DNA of 52,929 nt from Candidatus Altarchaeota archaeon. GTDB lineage: Archaea > Altiarchaeota > Altiarchaeia > IMC4 > QMZM01. Both the position numbers and the translations under genes were made by a program. Where the stretch lies: assembly GCA_030609775.1 (NCBI GenBank), contig JAUWTD010000003.1, forward strand, positions 1 through 52,929, given 5' to 3'. A model generated the notes under the pieces. It was given only the letters and a program-made list of their open reading frames with translations, was not told where the DNA came from and searched no databases. Shown in pieces: positions 1-8,119 of the stretch. The first letter of the stretch is position 1. Every line of letters begins with the position of its first letter.

Positions 1-930
1 ATAGATAAGGCCTTTAGGCGTGGTTCAAAGCATGCTAAAGCGAAGAGGTCTACCCGGAAAGGGCAGAGGGATGTGCGACTGAAGAAATCTGAACTTGAAA
101 GGGTTAAGGCTGTAAGCTGTGTGATAAAATATGACCTAAAAGCGGTTATAAAGAATTTCCCAAGCTATGATCAGCTCCCTGTTTTCTATCAGAGGCTTCT
201 TGATATAAAGGTAGATAAAGACCGGTATAAACACGCTTTGGGTGCGGTGCAGTGGTGTATTAAGCAGATTGAGCGCATTGAGACTAAAACCCTTGCAGAT
301 ATACGGATAACAAAAGACACATCCTATGTAAAAGGATTTCTAGGTAGGTCCTCCTCTATTGTGCATCAGATATCTGATGAACTTGATGATCTGGTGGATA
401 TAAAGATGAGGTTACGCGAGTTTCCTACATTAGAGGAGCAGCCTACGCTGGTTATTGCAGGCTATCCTAATGTGGGAAAATCCACGTTTATGCGCAATCT
501 TACTGGCTCGGATGTTAAGATAGCAATCTATCCGTTCACGACTAAGGAGATTCTTATAGGGCATTGTATGATACGGTATCAGCGGTATCAGATTATTGAT
601 TCTCCGGGTCTGTTGGATAGGCCTATGGGTGAGCGCAATAAGATTGAACTGCAGGCTATTCTCGCTGTAAGCGAGCTTGCCGATGTTATTTTGTTCATAC
701 TTGATCCCACCCAGGATATTGGTCCGCAGATGAACCTGCTTGAGGAGATACGCAAAAACTTTAATGTTCCGATAAATGTTGCAATAAACAAAAAAGATAT
801 AGTTAAATCCCCTGTTCTGGAGGAGTTAATAAAAGAGTTGAATGTATCCTCTAATTTTATTATCTCTGCTATGGATGTGGGTGACTGCAGGCGTGTTTTT
901 GAGTTGGTTTTCTCTGGTAAAGATGACTGA
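1..930 (+). CDS. Nog1-family ribosome-assembly GTPase (5' end outside window)
   Basis: This is an OBG/Nog1-class GTPase; the family acts in large ribosomal subunit maturation. The ORF track starts it at a GTG at 73, but the frame is open from base 1 and reads IDKAFRRGSKHAKAKRS, which resembles the N-terminus of archaeal Nog1 proteins, so the true start lies upstream of the window. Visible GTPase motifs are the P-loop GYPNVGKST, the switch/G3 DSPGLLD and the G4 NKKD. A helical Nog1 N-terminal domain (about 130 residues) precedes the G domain. The stop overlaps the next gene's start by 8 nt (ATGACTGA), implying co-transcription with the tRNA methylthiotransferase. The family call is strong; the exact role is inferred from the family. 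Confidence 0.88.
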   Translation: MDKAFRRGSKHAKAKRSTRKGQRDVRLKKSELERVKAVSCVIKYDLKAVIKNFPSYDQLPVFYQRLLDIKVDKDRYKHALGAVQWCIKQIERIETKTLADIRITKDTSYVKGFLGRSSSIVHQISDELDDLVDIKMRLREFPTLEEQPTLVIAGYPNVGKSTFMRNLTGSDVKIAIYPFTTKEILIGHCMIRYQRYQIIDSPGLLDRPMGERNKIELQAILAVSELADVILFILDPTQDIGPQMNLLEEIRKNFNVPINVAINKKDIVKSPVLEELIKELNVSSNFIISAMDVGDCRRVFELVFSGKDD

Positions 931-2170
931 GGTGTGTATTGAGACTTATGGCTGTGCCATGAATAAGGCTGATTCTGAGGTTTTGGCAGGTCTCTTAAAT
1001 GAAGCTGGTTTTGTGTCTGGGGGGGATGGAATACTTGTTGTGAACACCTGTACGGTTAAGACCCCTACTGATATAAAGATTTTAAGGAGGCTTAGGTCTT
1101 TGAAGGGTAGGAAGGTTGTTGTGTCTGGTTGTATGCCTGCTGCAAACCCAAGTGTTGTCGATATGTTTCCTGACTTCTCTTTTATCGGGGTGAATGTTGA
1201 AGACATTGTGGATGCTGTAAAGGCCGTAGAAGAAGGTAGAAGATTTGTTAAGATAACTGGCGGTGGCTGCGTGCTTAGGTTGCCTAAACTGCGGATTAAT
1301 CCCGTGGTTGGGATTGTGCCTATTGCTCAGGGTTGTGTAGGTGACTGCAGTTATTGTATCACGCGGGTTGCGAGGGGTTGTCTTGTATCCTATCCAATGG
1401 ACCTAATTTTTGAGGCTGTAAGGGAGGCTCTATGTGATGGCGTCTCTGAGATATGGCTTACTGCCCAGGATACTGGGGCATATGGTCTTGATTTGGGCGG
1501 GGATCTTCCTTCTCTGCTTAGAGGGATCTGTGGTATACGCGGTGATTTCAGGGTGAGGGTGGGTATGATGAATCCGGTCCATGTCTTGGATTTCCTTGAG
1601 GAGTTAATTGAGGTGTATGATGATGTAAAAATATATAAATTCCTTCATCTGCCGTTGCAGTCAGGTGACAACAATGTTTTAGAGGATATGGGTAGAAAAT
1701 ATTCTGTCCAGGATTTCAAAAAAATTGTTTCCCGGTTCAGGAACCGGTTTCCAAGGTTAACTATCTCAACTGATGTTATTGTTGGTTTTCCTTCTGAGGA
1801 TGATGAAGCGTTTAAAAATACCTTGCAATTTGTTGAGGAGATTAAGCCCGATATCCTTAACATATCCCGGTTCTGGGTTAGGCCTGGTACGCGGGCTGCG
1901 GGAATGAAGCAGCTTCCAGGCAGTGTTATAAAGCAGCGTTCCGGGGTAATGTTTGATCTATTCCAAAGGATTGGTTTAGAAAAAAATAAAAAATGGATTG
2001 GGTGGTTGGGTGATGTGTTGGTTTCGGAGAGGGCGAAGCAAGGGTTTTGTGCAAGGAATTCTTCATATAAGCCCATAATCCTTCATTCTTGTGAGGACCT
2101 CTTCGGCAGGTCTCTTAGAGTAGAGGTCACTGATGCAACATACTATGATCTAAGGGGCATTTTAATCTAA
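923..2170 (+). CDS. tRNA N6-threonylcarbamoyladenosine (t6A37) methylthiotransferase, e-MtaB/CDKAL1 type
   Basis: This radical SAM methylthiotransferase converts t6A37 to ms2t6A37 in tRNAs reading ANN codons. The protein (415 aa from ATG 923) starts VCIETYGCAMNKADSE, the UPF0004 N-terminal domain with conserved cysteines, which also supplies later ones in VNTCTVK and VSGCMPA. The radical SAM cluster motif is CVGDCSYC (CX3CX2C), and the C-terminal part fits a TRAM RNA-binding domain. The ORF track begins at 842, but that extension lies inside the GTPase gene; ATG 923 gives the family-typical N-terminus and an 8-nt overlap with the upstream stop. Two translation-linked genes in one operon is a sensible pairing. 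Confidence 0.9.
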   Translation: MTEVCIETYGCAMNKADSEVLAGLLNEAGFVSGGDGILVVNTCTVKTPTDIKILRRLRSLKGRKVVVSGCMPAANPSVVDMFPDFSFIGVNVEDIVDAVKAVEEGRRFVKITGGGCVLRLPKLRINPVVGIVPIAQGCVGDCSYCITRVARGCLVSYPMDLIFEAVREALCDGVSEIWLTAQDTGAYGLDLGGDLPSLLRGICGIRGDFRVRVGMMNPVHVLDFLEELIEVYDDVKIYKFLHLPLQSGDNNVLEDMGRKYSVQDFKKIVSRFRNRFPRLTISTDVIVGFPSEDDEAFKNTLQFVEEIKPDILNISRFWVRPGTRAAGMKQLPGSVIKQRSGVMFDLFQRIGLEKNKKWIGWLGDVLVSERAKQGFCARNSSYKPIILHSCEDLFGRSLRVEVTDATYYDLRGILI

Positions 2171-2180
2171 ATTCTTTGCC

Positions 2181-3101
2181 TTAATCTTTCTTGTGGATCT
2201 TCATGTCTATGATGCCAAATAAATCCACCATGATTGAGTTTATTCTAACAAGAAGCATAAAAGCCACACCGTTTGCAGCCGTAAGGCCAATTGCATTGAA
2301 TAGCAGGGCGGTGCCTCCTTCGGCTAGGCCGAGACCTGAAGGAGATATTGGGACAAACATTACTGTGGAGATCAAAGGCTGAAGCATTAACGTAGTGAGG
2401 TAGCTTATATCTAGGCCTATTGAGGCTGCGAGAAAATACCATTGTGCGCTCATAAACACCCACCCAAATAAGGCAAGGATGATTAATTTCATTATTTTAT
2501 CTGCTTTCACAGCTCTCACCGTCTCCTGCATGCGGTGTATATATTCTATGCTCTTGTTAAGTACGGGTATTTTGCATATTATCCTGTTGGAGATATTTGT
2601 ATATAATGCAAGGATTATTAAAATTACTCCTATTATGGGGAGAACTGATGCGATGAGAAGATATCTTTGGGATCTCTCATCTATTATATATGATGAAAAA
2701 TACACTACCGCAAGAAGACATAATATAACCTTCATCAGGAAGTTTATTCCCTGGAACAGTGTCAGGATCCCGATGTTCCCTGACTTTGATGTTTTTGTTT
2801 TTTTTGCTATTGAAAGAGACGTATAGTAGTAGCCTACCCTGCCGGGTGTTGCGTTGCTGTAGAGCATGCCGCACATATGGGAGATTAGTGCATCCTTGAT
2901 GCTTATTTTTGTTGAAGTGATTATTTTAAGGGAGATTGCGGCGACTACATCGTTTAGGAAATAGAATAATCCTGCTAAAATAAAGTATTCTATTCTTGTG
3001 TTTAGAAGTGCTGCAAATATCTTCTCAGGATCCAGGCTATGGATTATGTATGCGAGAATAATGATTCCGGCTCCGAATGCAAGGATATTCTTTTTTTTCA
3101 T
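2181..3101 (-). CDS. UPF0104 / lysylphosphatidylglycerol synthase TM-region family membrane protein
   Basis: This polytopic membrane protein of 306 aa has about eight hydrophobic segments. The N-terminal pattern (short basic start, TM helix, then LDPEKIFAALLNT before the next helix) and the late motif ISPSGLGLAEGGTALLF are characteristic of the UPF0104/AglD-C family. Members are predicted flippases or glycosyl/aminoacyl-lipid transfer partners; no catalytic domain is attached here, so only a membrane role can be proposed. It lies 37 nt downstream of the thiamine-binding-like gene on the same strand and probably shares its transcript. The glycan context of the window makes a lipid-linked sugar role plausible, but that is inference. 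Confidence 0.75.
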   Translation of the reverse strand: MKKKNILAFGAGIIILAYIIHSLDPEKIFAALLNTRIEYFILAGLFYFLNDVVAAISLKIITSTKISIKDALISHMCGMLYSNATPGRVGYYYTSLSIAKKTKTSKSGNIGILTLFQGINFLMKVILCLLAVVYFSSYIIDERSQRYLLIASVLPIIGVILIILALYTNISNRIICKIPVLNKSIEYIHRMQETVRAVKADKIMKLIILALFGWVFMSAQWYFLAASIGLDISYLTTLMLQPLISTVMFVPISPSGLGLAEGGTALLFNAIGLTAANGVAFMLLVRINSIMVDLFGIIDMKIHKKD

Positions 3102-3138
3102 TTGTATATGCGGAAAATAAAAAGGGGGTGTAGAAAGT

Positions 3139-3447
3139 TTATCTGGTGGTGTTTTTGGCAGTTGTTGAGTGTATTTTCTGTTTTATGCTGCCTTCCTTAT
3201 CTCTTCTTTCATCTATTTTTAATGAAGTAACTGCTCTTAAGGCTCCTTGTGTGAAGACTGATTCATGTAGGGTTTCATATGCCTGCAGGATTACTGAAAT
3301 ATTTTCTGCCTCAAATACCACTCCCATAGCATTGAGTTCTGGCTTTAATCCTAGTTTATTAAGTTCATCCAATGCCTTTGCAACATATCTGCTCACACTT
3401 GGTGTTTTTGTCCCTATGGGTATGACGGTAATCTCTGCTATTATCAT
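3139..3447 (-). CDS. MTH1187/UPF0045 family thiamine-binding-like protein
   Basis: This small 102-aa protein has the family pattern MIIAEITVIPIGT near the start, SVSRYVAKALDEL in the first helix and LKPELNAMGVVFEAE in the middle. The family folds as a ferredoxin-like sandwich; characterised relatives (YkoF/MTH1187) bind thiamine or its hydroxymethylpyrimidine part in the cytosol. The C-terminal tail (DKEGSIKQKIHST) is lysine-rich and less conserved. It precedes the UPF0104 gene on the minus strand. Long ORFs on the plus strand here are shadows. A thiC gene lies about 8 kb away, but no direct link is shown. Confidence 0.8.
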   Translation of the reverse strand: MIIAEITVIPIGTKTPSVSRYVAKALDELNKLGLKPELNAMGVVFEAENISVILQAYETLHESVFTQGALRAVTSLKIDERRDKEGSIKQKIHSTTAKNTTR

Positions 3448-3552
3448 CTTTTTGTCTTAAATATTATCTGCATAGTAGCATATATAACTCTGATGTGCGA
3501 TGTATTATCTTATTCTTGCTAAATTTATTTAAGAGAATACTATTATTCTTCT

Positions 3553-4167
3553 ATGAAGGGGGTTCTATTTTTTATTGTGGTTTCTGTAGTTGTTTTGTGT
3601 GGCTGTGTAAGTGAAGAAATATCATATGATGAATTATCTGAGCAGGTTAAACAGGATAGTTGTTATTTTGGTTCTGCAGTAGAAAAACAGAATTCTTCGA
3701 TATGTGATAGGATTTATGATATCCAGATAAGGAAAGGATGTTATAGCAAGGTTGCTGTGGTGTCAGATAATCTTTCTATATGTATTAATCTATGGGATCA
3801 GGATAGTATAGATTGGTGTTCCCGGGAGTTTGCAGTCTCACGGAGTCATCTTTTGTTATGTGAGGGGATCCAGACATTATATCATAAGGATTCCTGTTAT
3901 CAAGGGATTGCTGTGGCAAAAGGAAATATTTCGTTGTGTGATAAGGTCATAGATCAAGAGATCCGGGGTTGGTGTCATATTGGTGTTGCTAATGTTTTGG
4001 ATGATGTCTCAATCTGTGAGGATATACCGTGTTCTAATGCTGGCAGAGTGCTTCAGAATGCTCAGGATGTGTGTTATTCTTATATTGCTGTATCCCATGG
4101 AAATATTTTGTTGTGTGATAAGGTCACAACTCAGAAGATCAGGGATTGGTGTTATCAAGCGGTTTAG
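3553..4167 (+). CDS. Predicted lipoprotein with six Cys-paired ~26-residue repeats
   Basis: I do not know a characterised homologue. The 204-aa product begins with a hydrophobic signal peptide ending in LCGC, an acceptable lipobox with Cys18 as the lipidation residue. The mature part is a run of units of the form C-Y-x3-AV-x4-N-x-S-x-C followed by a basic/acidic linker such as DRIYDIQIRKG. Six units are visible and a seventh stops after CYQAV. Three units carry N-x-S sequons just before the second Cys. Regularly spaced Cys pairs suggest disulfides outside the cell. The gene stands alone between a minus-strand pair and gcvH. The abrupt last repeat may be natural or a truncation. Confidence 0.6.
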   Translation: MKGVLFFIVVSVVVLCGCVSEEISYDELSEQVKQDSCYFGSAVEKQNSSICDRIYDIQIRKGCYSKVAVVSDNLSICINLWDQDSIDWCSREFAVSRSHLLLCEGIQTLYHKDSCYQGIAVAKGNISLCDKVIDQEIRGWCHIGVANVLDDVSICEDIPCSNAGRVLQNAQDVCYSYIAVSHGNILLCDKVTTQKIRDWCYQAV

Positions 4168-4217
4168 GTGAAGTCTGATCTATTTTATCTGTGTGAAGCG
4201 TGTATGTGTGGGTGCAT

Positions 4218-4232
4218 ATTTAACTATATAAT
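4218..4232 (+). promoter_or_regulatory. TATA-type promoter for gcvH
   Basis: The A/T stretch TTTAACTATATAATG lies about 30-45 nt before the GTG/ATG start region of the GcvH gene, the distance expected for an archaeal TATA box with a nearly leaderless transcript. No Shine-Dalgarno-like sequence precedes the start, which supports this reading. Confidence 0.4.
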
Positions 4233-4261
4233 GATTAATTATTATAATTAGTTTTTATGAT

Positions 4262-4684
4262 GTGATAGAAATGGATGTTGAAGGATACGATATGCCTGAT
4301 GGTCTTTATTACCATAAAGAATTTATGTGGGCTAAGGTTGATGGCAATGTTGCCAGGATTGGATTTATTGATTATGCGCAGAATGTGTCTGGCGACATAA
4401 GTTATGTTGAGATGCCATTTGATGGTGATTCAGTGGATCAGGATGCGGAAGTAGGTACGATAGAGACTGGTAAGTGGGTTGGCAAGCTTTTTGCCCCTGT
4501 TTCCGGGACAGTGAAGGGCACAAATGAGAAGCTTTATGATGACCCGACCTTCATAAACAAGGATCCGTATGGGGATGGCTGGATATTTGAAGTAGAGATG
4601 AGTAACCCTGATGAATTAAGCAACCTGATGCAGGGAGATGATGCAGCTGAATGGTTGAAAGTTGAAATAGAGAAGAACAAATAA
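4262..4684 (+). CDS. gcvH: GcvH-family lipoyl carrier protein
   Basis: This is an H-protein of the glycine cleavage family (140 aa). MPDGLYYHKEFMWAKV, IGFIDYAQNVSGDISYVEMP and LFAPVSGTV match the barrel-sandwich hybrid fold, and YGDGWIFEVEMSNPDEL matches the C-terminus. The lipoyl-lysine hairpin reads ETGKWVGKL where bacterial proteins usually have ESVKAASDL; the Lys is retained. No P-protein, T-protein, L-protein or lipoate ligase gene is in the window, so a stand-alone lipoyl carrier of unknown client is possible. The start is GTG at 4262 or ATG at 4271; a TATA box about 30 nt upstream fits a leaderless message for either. Confidence 0.85.
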   Translation: MIEMDVEGYDMPDGLYYHKEFMWAKVDGNVARIGFIDYAQNVSGDISYVEMPFDGDSVDQDAEVGTIETGKWVGKLFAPVSGTVKGTNEKLYDDPTFINKDPYGDGWIFEVEMSNPDELSNLMQGDDAAEWLKVEIEKNK

Positions 4685-4694
4685 TAGATCATAG

Positions 4695-4717
4695 GTGACT
4701 GCATTAGTTGCTGTCAC
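4695..4717 (+). terminator. Hairpin followed by pyrimidine/T-rich tract downstream of gcvH
   Basis: GTGAC and GTCAC form a 5-bp stem, extended after one T-T mismatch by GCA/TGC around a 5-nt loop. It lies just past the gcvH stop and is followed by TTTCCCTTTATTATTCT. Archaeal termination mainly needs T-tracts, so the hairpin itself may be incidental. Confidence 0.35.
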
Positions 4718-4814
4718 TTTCCCTTTATTATTCTATAAAATAAGTTGATTTCTAAACTTTAATCCTGAAGGGTAAAAACTACTATATATTATTCCTGAAA
4801 CCAAAAAATATATT

Positions 4815-6236
4815 ATGAGGGTTGTTTTTATAGATCCTGCCTTTGGAGAGAATGCCTTTAACACATTTGGCAAATCCCATTGGTCGAGTGTTATTCAGCA
4901 CGGTCTATGTTTATTGAGTGCGTGCGCCAAAGCCAAGGGTTTTAATGATATTGAATTAATAGATATGCGCACCTTATCTAGCTGGGATGAGTTCAGGAAG
5001 GTTCTTGTAGAAAAGAAGGATCCGGAGGTTTTTGGCATACCTATGCGAAGTTGTGATGTTAATGTTGTCTCTAAACTGGCAGGTTTCATCAAGGAGACCT
5101 ATCCCGACTCTTATGTTGTTGTCGGTGGGGCGCATCCGACGCTTGCTACAGAAGAGGCTGCAGAAAATCCGAATTATGATTATGTAATGACTGGTGAAGC
5201 AGAGATTAGTTTCGTAGAGCTTTTAGAGTCTATACGGGATAATAATCCTCCAAAAGAGAAGGTTATACCTAGTAAGAGACCTAATCTTGATGAGCTTCCC
5301 TACGCAGATCGTGAACTCTATGATTACAAGAATTCGATTTCACTACCTAATTATCCTGGTGTTTTCAAATCGCCAATGGTTACCATGTGCGCTAGCAGAG
5401 GCTGCGTTTACAAGTGTAAGTTCTGTGCTCCTCATTCTGATAAGATGTTTGGCAAAGGCGTTCGGTTTAGGAGCGTTGATCATGTTATGGGTGAATTGAA
5501 GATGCTTTACGAGAAATACCATTTCAAGAGCATTAAGTTCTATGACTATACCTTCACACTTAATAAGGAGTGGGTGCTTGAGTTTTGTGAGAAATTCAAA
5601 GAATCCGGCATTAAGGCGAATTTTCTGATCCAGAGCAGGTCAGATCTCTTCTGCATAAACAAGGAGATTGTACCTAAGTTAAAGGAAATTGGATTGAAGC
5701 TCGCTTTGTTCGGATTTGAAAGCGGCAGCCAGAAGGTACTTGACAGCCTCGACAAGGGAACGACCGTAGAGCAGAATCTTGAAGCGGCAAGGATATGTAA
5801 GGAAAACGGTGTCATGGTGGGTGGTAGTTTTATGATTGGAACCCCGTGGGAGACAATAGAGGATGCAAAGATGACATTGGAGCTTGTAAAGAAGATGAAA
5901 CCGCATTTCACAAGTGTTTCCTTTTTCACGCCAATACCTGGAAATTATTTGTATGATTATTGTATAGAAAATGATCTGTCTTTGATAAAATGCCCTGAAG
6001 AGCTTGCAGATTTCTCTCCGGGTAAGCCGAAGATAAAGGGGGTTGATTACGAGGCGTTAAAGCCGATTGTTGAAGAGATCCTGGGTGTTAAGTTCGGTGG
6101 CAGAGTCAGCGGAAAATTCATAAGGTTTATCTATGTCAGCACAAAGAACATGCTGTGGCTTAGACAATCACTGATCTATGTCTACTCAAAATGGGTTGGA
6201 AGCAGGGTTTATCGGACATTCAGCAGGTGGTTATAG
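4815..6236 (+). CDS. Cobalamin-binding-domain radical SAM protein (BchE/HpnJ-like class), substrate unknown
   Basis: The protein (473 aa) has an N-terminal Rossmann-type B12-binding-like domain (about residues 1-140, including VVVGGAHPTLATEEA and YDYVMTGEAEISF) followed by a radical SAM domain with the cluster motif CVYKCKFC near residues 196-203. Downstream FGFESGSQKVLDSLDKG and GGSFMIGTPWET are typical of this superfamily. Such enzymes methylate or rearrange unactivated carbons in lipids, antibiotics or tetrapyrroles; the substrate cannot be read from sequence. No DxHxxG base-off B12 motif is evident. It converges with, and overlaps by 17 bp, a GT4 gene, and lies beside the sugar island, so a surface lipid or glycan substrate is a reasonable guess. 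Confidence 0.8.
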   Translation: MRVVFIDPAFGENAFNTFGKSHWSSVIQHGLCLLSACAKAKGFNDIELIDMRTLSSWDEFRKVLVEKKDPEVFGIPMRSCDVNVVSKLAGFIKETYPDSYVVVGGAHPTLATEEAAENPNYDYVMTGEAEISFVELLESIRDNNPPKEKVIPSKRPNLDELPYADRELYDYKNSISLPNYPGVFKSPMVTMCASRGCVYKCKFCAPHSDKMFGKGVRFRSVDHVMGELKMLYEKYHFKSIKFYDYTFTLNKEWVLEFCEKFKESGIKANFLIQSRSDLFCINKEIVPKLKEIGLKLALFGFESGSQKVLDSLDKGTTVEQNLEAARICKENGVMVGGSFMIGTPWETIEDAKMTLELVKKMKPHFTSVSFFTPIPGNYLYDYCIENDLSLIKCPEELADFSPGKPKIKGVDYEALKPIVEEILGVKFGGRVSGKFIRFIYVSTKNMLWLRQSLIYVYSKWVGSRVYRTFSRWL

Positions 6237-7365
6237 CTTTTTCGACTATTTTCGTTGTTTTCTCCCATGTATTATCTAACGCAAATTTTCTTGCATTTTT
6301 ACCTACATTATCCCTTATCTCCTTATTTTTTAGTAAAAACACAATCTTATCTGCAAGATCCTCTATGTTTTCCGGTTTAGATAAGAATCCGGTTTTTCCC
6401 TCAGTTATAATGTCTCTAATCCCGTGTACGTCACTTATGATCACTGCCTTGCCGCATGCCATGAACTCTAATGTGGATATGGGTCTTATTGGTGTTTCTC
6501 TTTTCACGCTCGCGGGTTTTGGAAAGGATGAGACACAGAGTTTTGATCTGTTTATTATCTCTGGAAGATGATCTGTTGGAATCGCTCCAGTAAACGATAT
6601 GTTTGTTTGACTACTCTCTTCTAGGTGTTTTCGTTGAATGCCGTCTCCAACAACCATAAATCTAAGATCTTTATTCTTTTCAAGAAGCTTATTTGCTGCA
6701 TTGACAAAGAATTCTGCGCCACTCCAAGGTGCCAGATTGCCCACAAACAAAGCATCAATGTCCTCTGGGATATTCATTGGTCTAAAAAGCTTGGTGTCCA
6801 CCCCTGTTGGTGCGACAACAATTTTAGTTCGGTTTATTTTTCCTCTCTTTAATAGGATTTCATCTAACTCTTTGCAGGGTACAATTATTTTTTTAGCTCT
6901 CTTAATACAAAATTTCTCCAGGTGTTTACCTATAATATATTCGTGTTTCCTGTAATGGGAGGCGCCCCAGACATCATGTACATTTAGGATTAACGGAGTA
7001 TTTGTGAATTTACTGGCAATCCAGGATGATGTTCCAACCAGATATGGTGGGTTATGTGATAAGATCACATCGATTTTTTCTTTTTTTATAATGTCGACGG
7101 CTTTTTTTGCCATTAAGGGGATGCTCATGCCCCAGTAGAGGGAATTTGGTTTAAAGTACGCAAGCCTGTGAACATAAATTCCGTCGTATTCCTCATAGGG
7201 TAATGCGTTTTGCTCTAGATTGCATTGTTTGACTGATTTTGGGTTGTGGACTAGTAGATGGACTTCGTGTCCGAGTTTCACAAGATTCGTTGCTGTCTGA
7301 TATACTCGGATACTGGCGCCGCCTACGTGGGGGAAGAACCATCTCGCCATTTGTAAGATCTTCAT
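6220..7365 (-). CDS. GT4-family glycosyltransferase
   Basis: This 381-aa retaining glycosyltransferase has the GT-B fold. The N-terminus MKILQMARWFFPHVGGASIRVYQTATNL is the classic GT4 acceptor-domain start with its glycine-rich loop. The middle IIVPCKELDEIL/KIVVAPTGVDTKLFRP is the linker strand typical of family 4, and the C-terminal half has the donor-binding region PIRPISTLEFMACGKAVIISD, including the glutamate of the E-x7-E-type motif. It probably acts at the cytoplasmic face adding a sugar to a lipid-linked or surface glycan. It is divergent from the acetyltransferase gene start at 7532, so the 166-bp gap holds both promoters. The donor and acceptor are unknown. Confidence 0.85.
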   Translation of the reverse strand: MKILQMARWFFPHVGGASIRVYQTATNLVKLGHEVHLLVHNPKSVKQCNLEQNALPYEEYDGIYVHRLAYFKPNSLYWGMSIPLMAKKAVDIIKKEKIDVILSHNPPYLVGTSSWIASKFTNTPLILNVHDVWGASHYRKHEYIIGKHLEKFCIKRAKKIIVPCKELDEILLKRGKINRTKIVVAPTGVDTKLFRPMNIPEDIDALFVGNLAPWSGAEFFVNAANKLLEKNKDLRFMVVGDGIQRKHLEESSQTNISFTGAIPTDHLPEIINRSKLCVSSFPKPASVKRETPIRPISTLEFMACGKAVIISDVHGIRDIITEGKTGFLSKPENIEDLADKIVFLLKNKEIRDNVGKNARKFALDNTWEKTTKIVEKAITTC

Positions 7366-7531
7366 TTTTTCTTTGCTTTTGATATATTATAACTACTTAG
7401 AATAAATGGAGATAATAGAGATGATGGAGATTAGATGTTTTGGGTGTGGTGCGGTGAATCTGGGCTATATAAATCTAAAATGTATATATTTAATAACTTA
7501 ATTTTAAACAATATATGATATACCTCATATT
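7366..7531. promoter_or_regulatory. Divergent promoter region between GT4 gene and the sugar-island operon
   Basis: This gap separates divergent genes. The plus-strand side has TATA-like stretches (ATATATTTAATAAC near 7485-7500 and ATATATGATATACC further on) before the acetyltransferase start, and the minus-strand side has an AT-rich run next to the GT4 start. I see no RNA gene here. Confidence 0.35.
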
Positions 7532-8119
7532 ATGAAAAACACATATATACACCCTACAGCCGAGATCTCAGACAAAACGGAAATAGGTGAGGGAACAAAG
7601 ATATGGCATTGGGTTCAGGTAAGGGAGAATGTCTTGATTGGAAAAGACTGTATCCTTGGAAAATCCGTCTATGTAGATTTCGATGTCAGAATAGGTGATG
7701 GGGTGAAGATACAGAATTTTGTATCTGTCTATCACGGGGTCACAATAGAGGATGATGTATTTGTTGGTCCTGCAACGACCTTTACAAATGACTTGTATCC
7801 TAGGGCGTTTAACCCGGATTTTAGGCTTTATCCTACAAAAGTTAAAAAAGGTGCTTCCATTGGAGCTAATTCAACCATAATCTGTGGAGTAACCATTGGT
7901 AGGTACGCTATGGTAGGGGCAGGTTCCGTGGTTACTGACGACGTTTTAGACCACGCCCTAGTTTACGGAAATCCTGCAAAGCTCGTAGGTTTTGTATGCA
8001 AACGTGGAAGGAAAATGAAAAAAGAAAAAGAGATAGACAACACTATATTAATGAAATGCATCGAATGTGGCGAAGAGATCCAAATTCCAAAAGAGATCTA
8101 TTCTATGATTAAAGAATGA
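7532..8119 (+). CDS. Left-handed beta-helix N-acetyltransferase, WbpD/WlbB-like
   Basis: This trimeric hexapeptide-repeat acetyltransferase (195 aa) is predicted to acetylate the 3-amino group of a UDP-2-acetamido-3-amino uronic acid using acetyl-CoA. The repeats run from IHPTAEISDKTEIGEGTKIWHWVQV through GANSTIICGVTIGRYAMVGAGSVVTDDV, followed by the family ending YGNPAKLVGFVC. The C-terminal tail has a CIECGEEI Cys pair that may bind a metal. It starts the island: its stop overlaps the aminotransferase start by 4 nt, and the other pathway enzymes follow. The activity is assigned from family plus complete-pathway context. Confidence 0.82.
   Translation: MKNTYIHPTAEISDKTEIGEGTKIWHWVQVRENVLIGKDCILGKSVYVDFDVRIGDGVKIQNFVSVYHGVTIEDDVFVGPATTFTNDLYPRAFNPDFRLYPTKVKKGASIGANSTIICGVTIGRYAMVGAGSVVTDDVLDHALVYGNPAKLVGFVCKRGRKMKKEKEIDNTILMKCIECGEEIQIPKEIYSMIKE

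Noticed and set aside
3146-3460. 104-aa plus-strand ORF opposite the thiamine-binding-like gene
   Set aside because: The minus-strand frame matches a conserved family from start to end; this frame is its shadow.
6191-6571. 126-aa plus-strand ORF after the radical SAM gene
   Set aside because: It runs antisense through the conserved donor-binding half of the GT4 gene and has no recognisable features.
7421-7501. Small ORF MMEIRCFGCGAVNLG... with a CxxC motif
   Set aside because: Only 26 residues, no second Cys pair, lies in a divergent promoter region and overlaps TATA-like sequence; it resembles the first residues of zinc-ribbon proteins only by chance.
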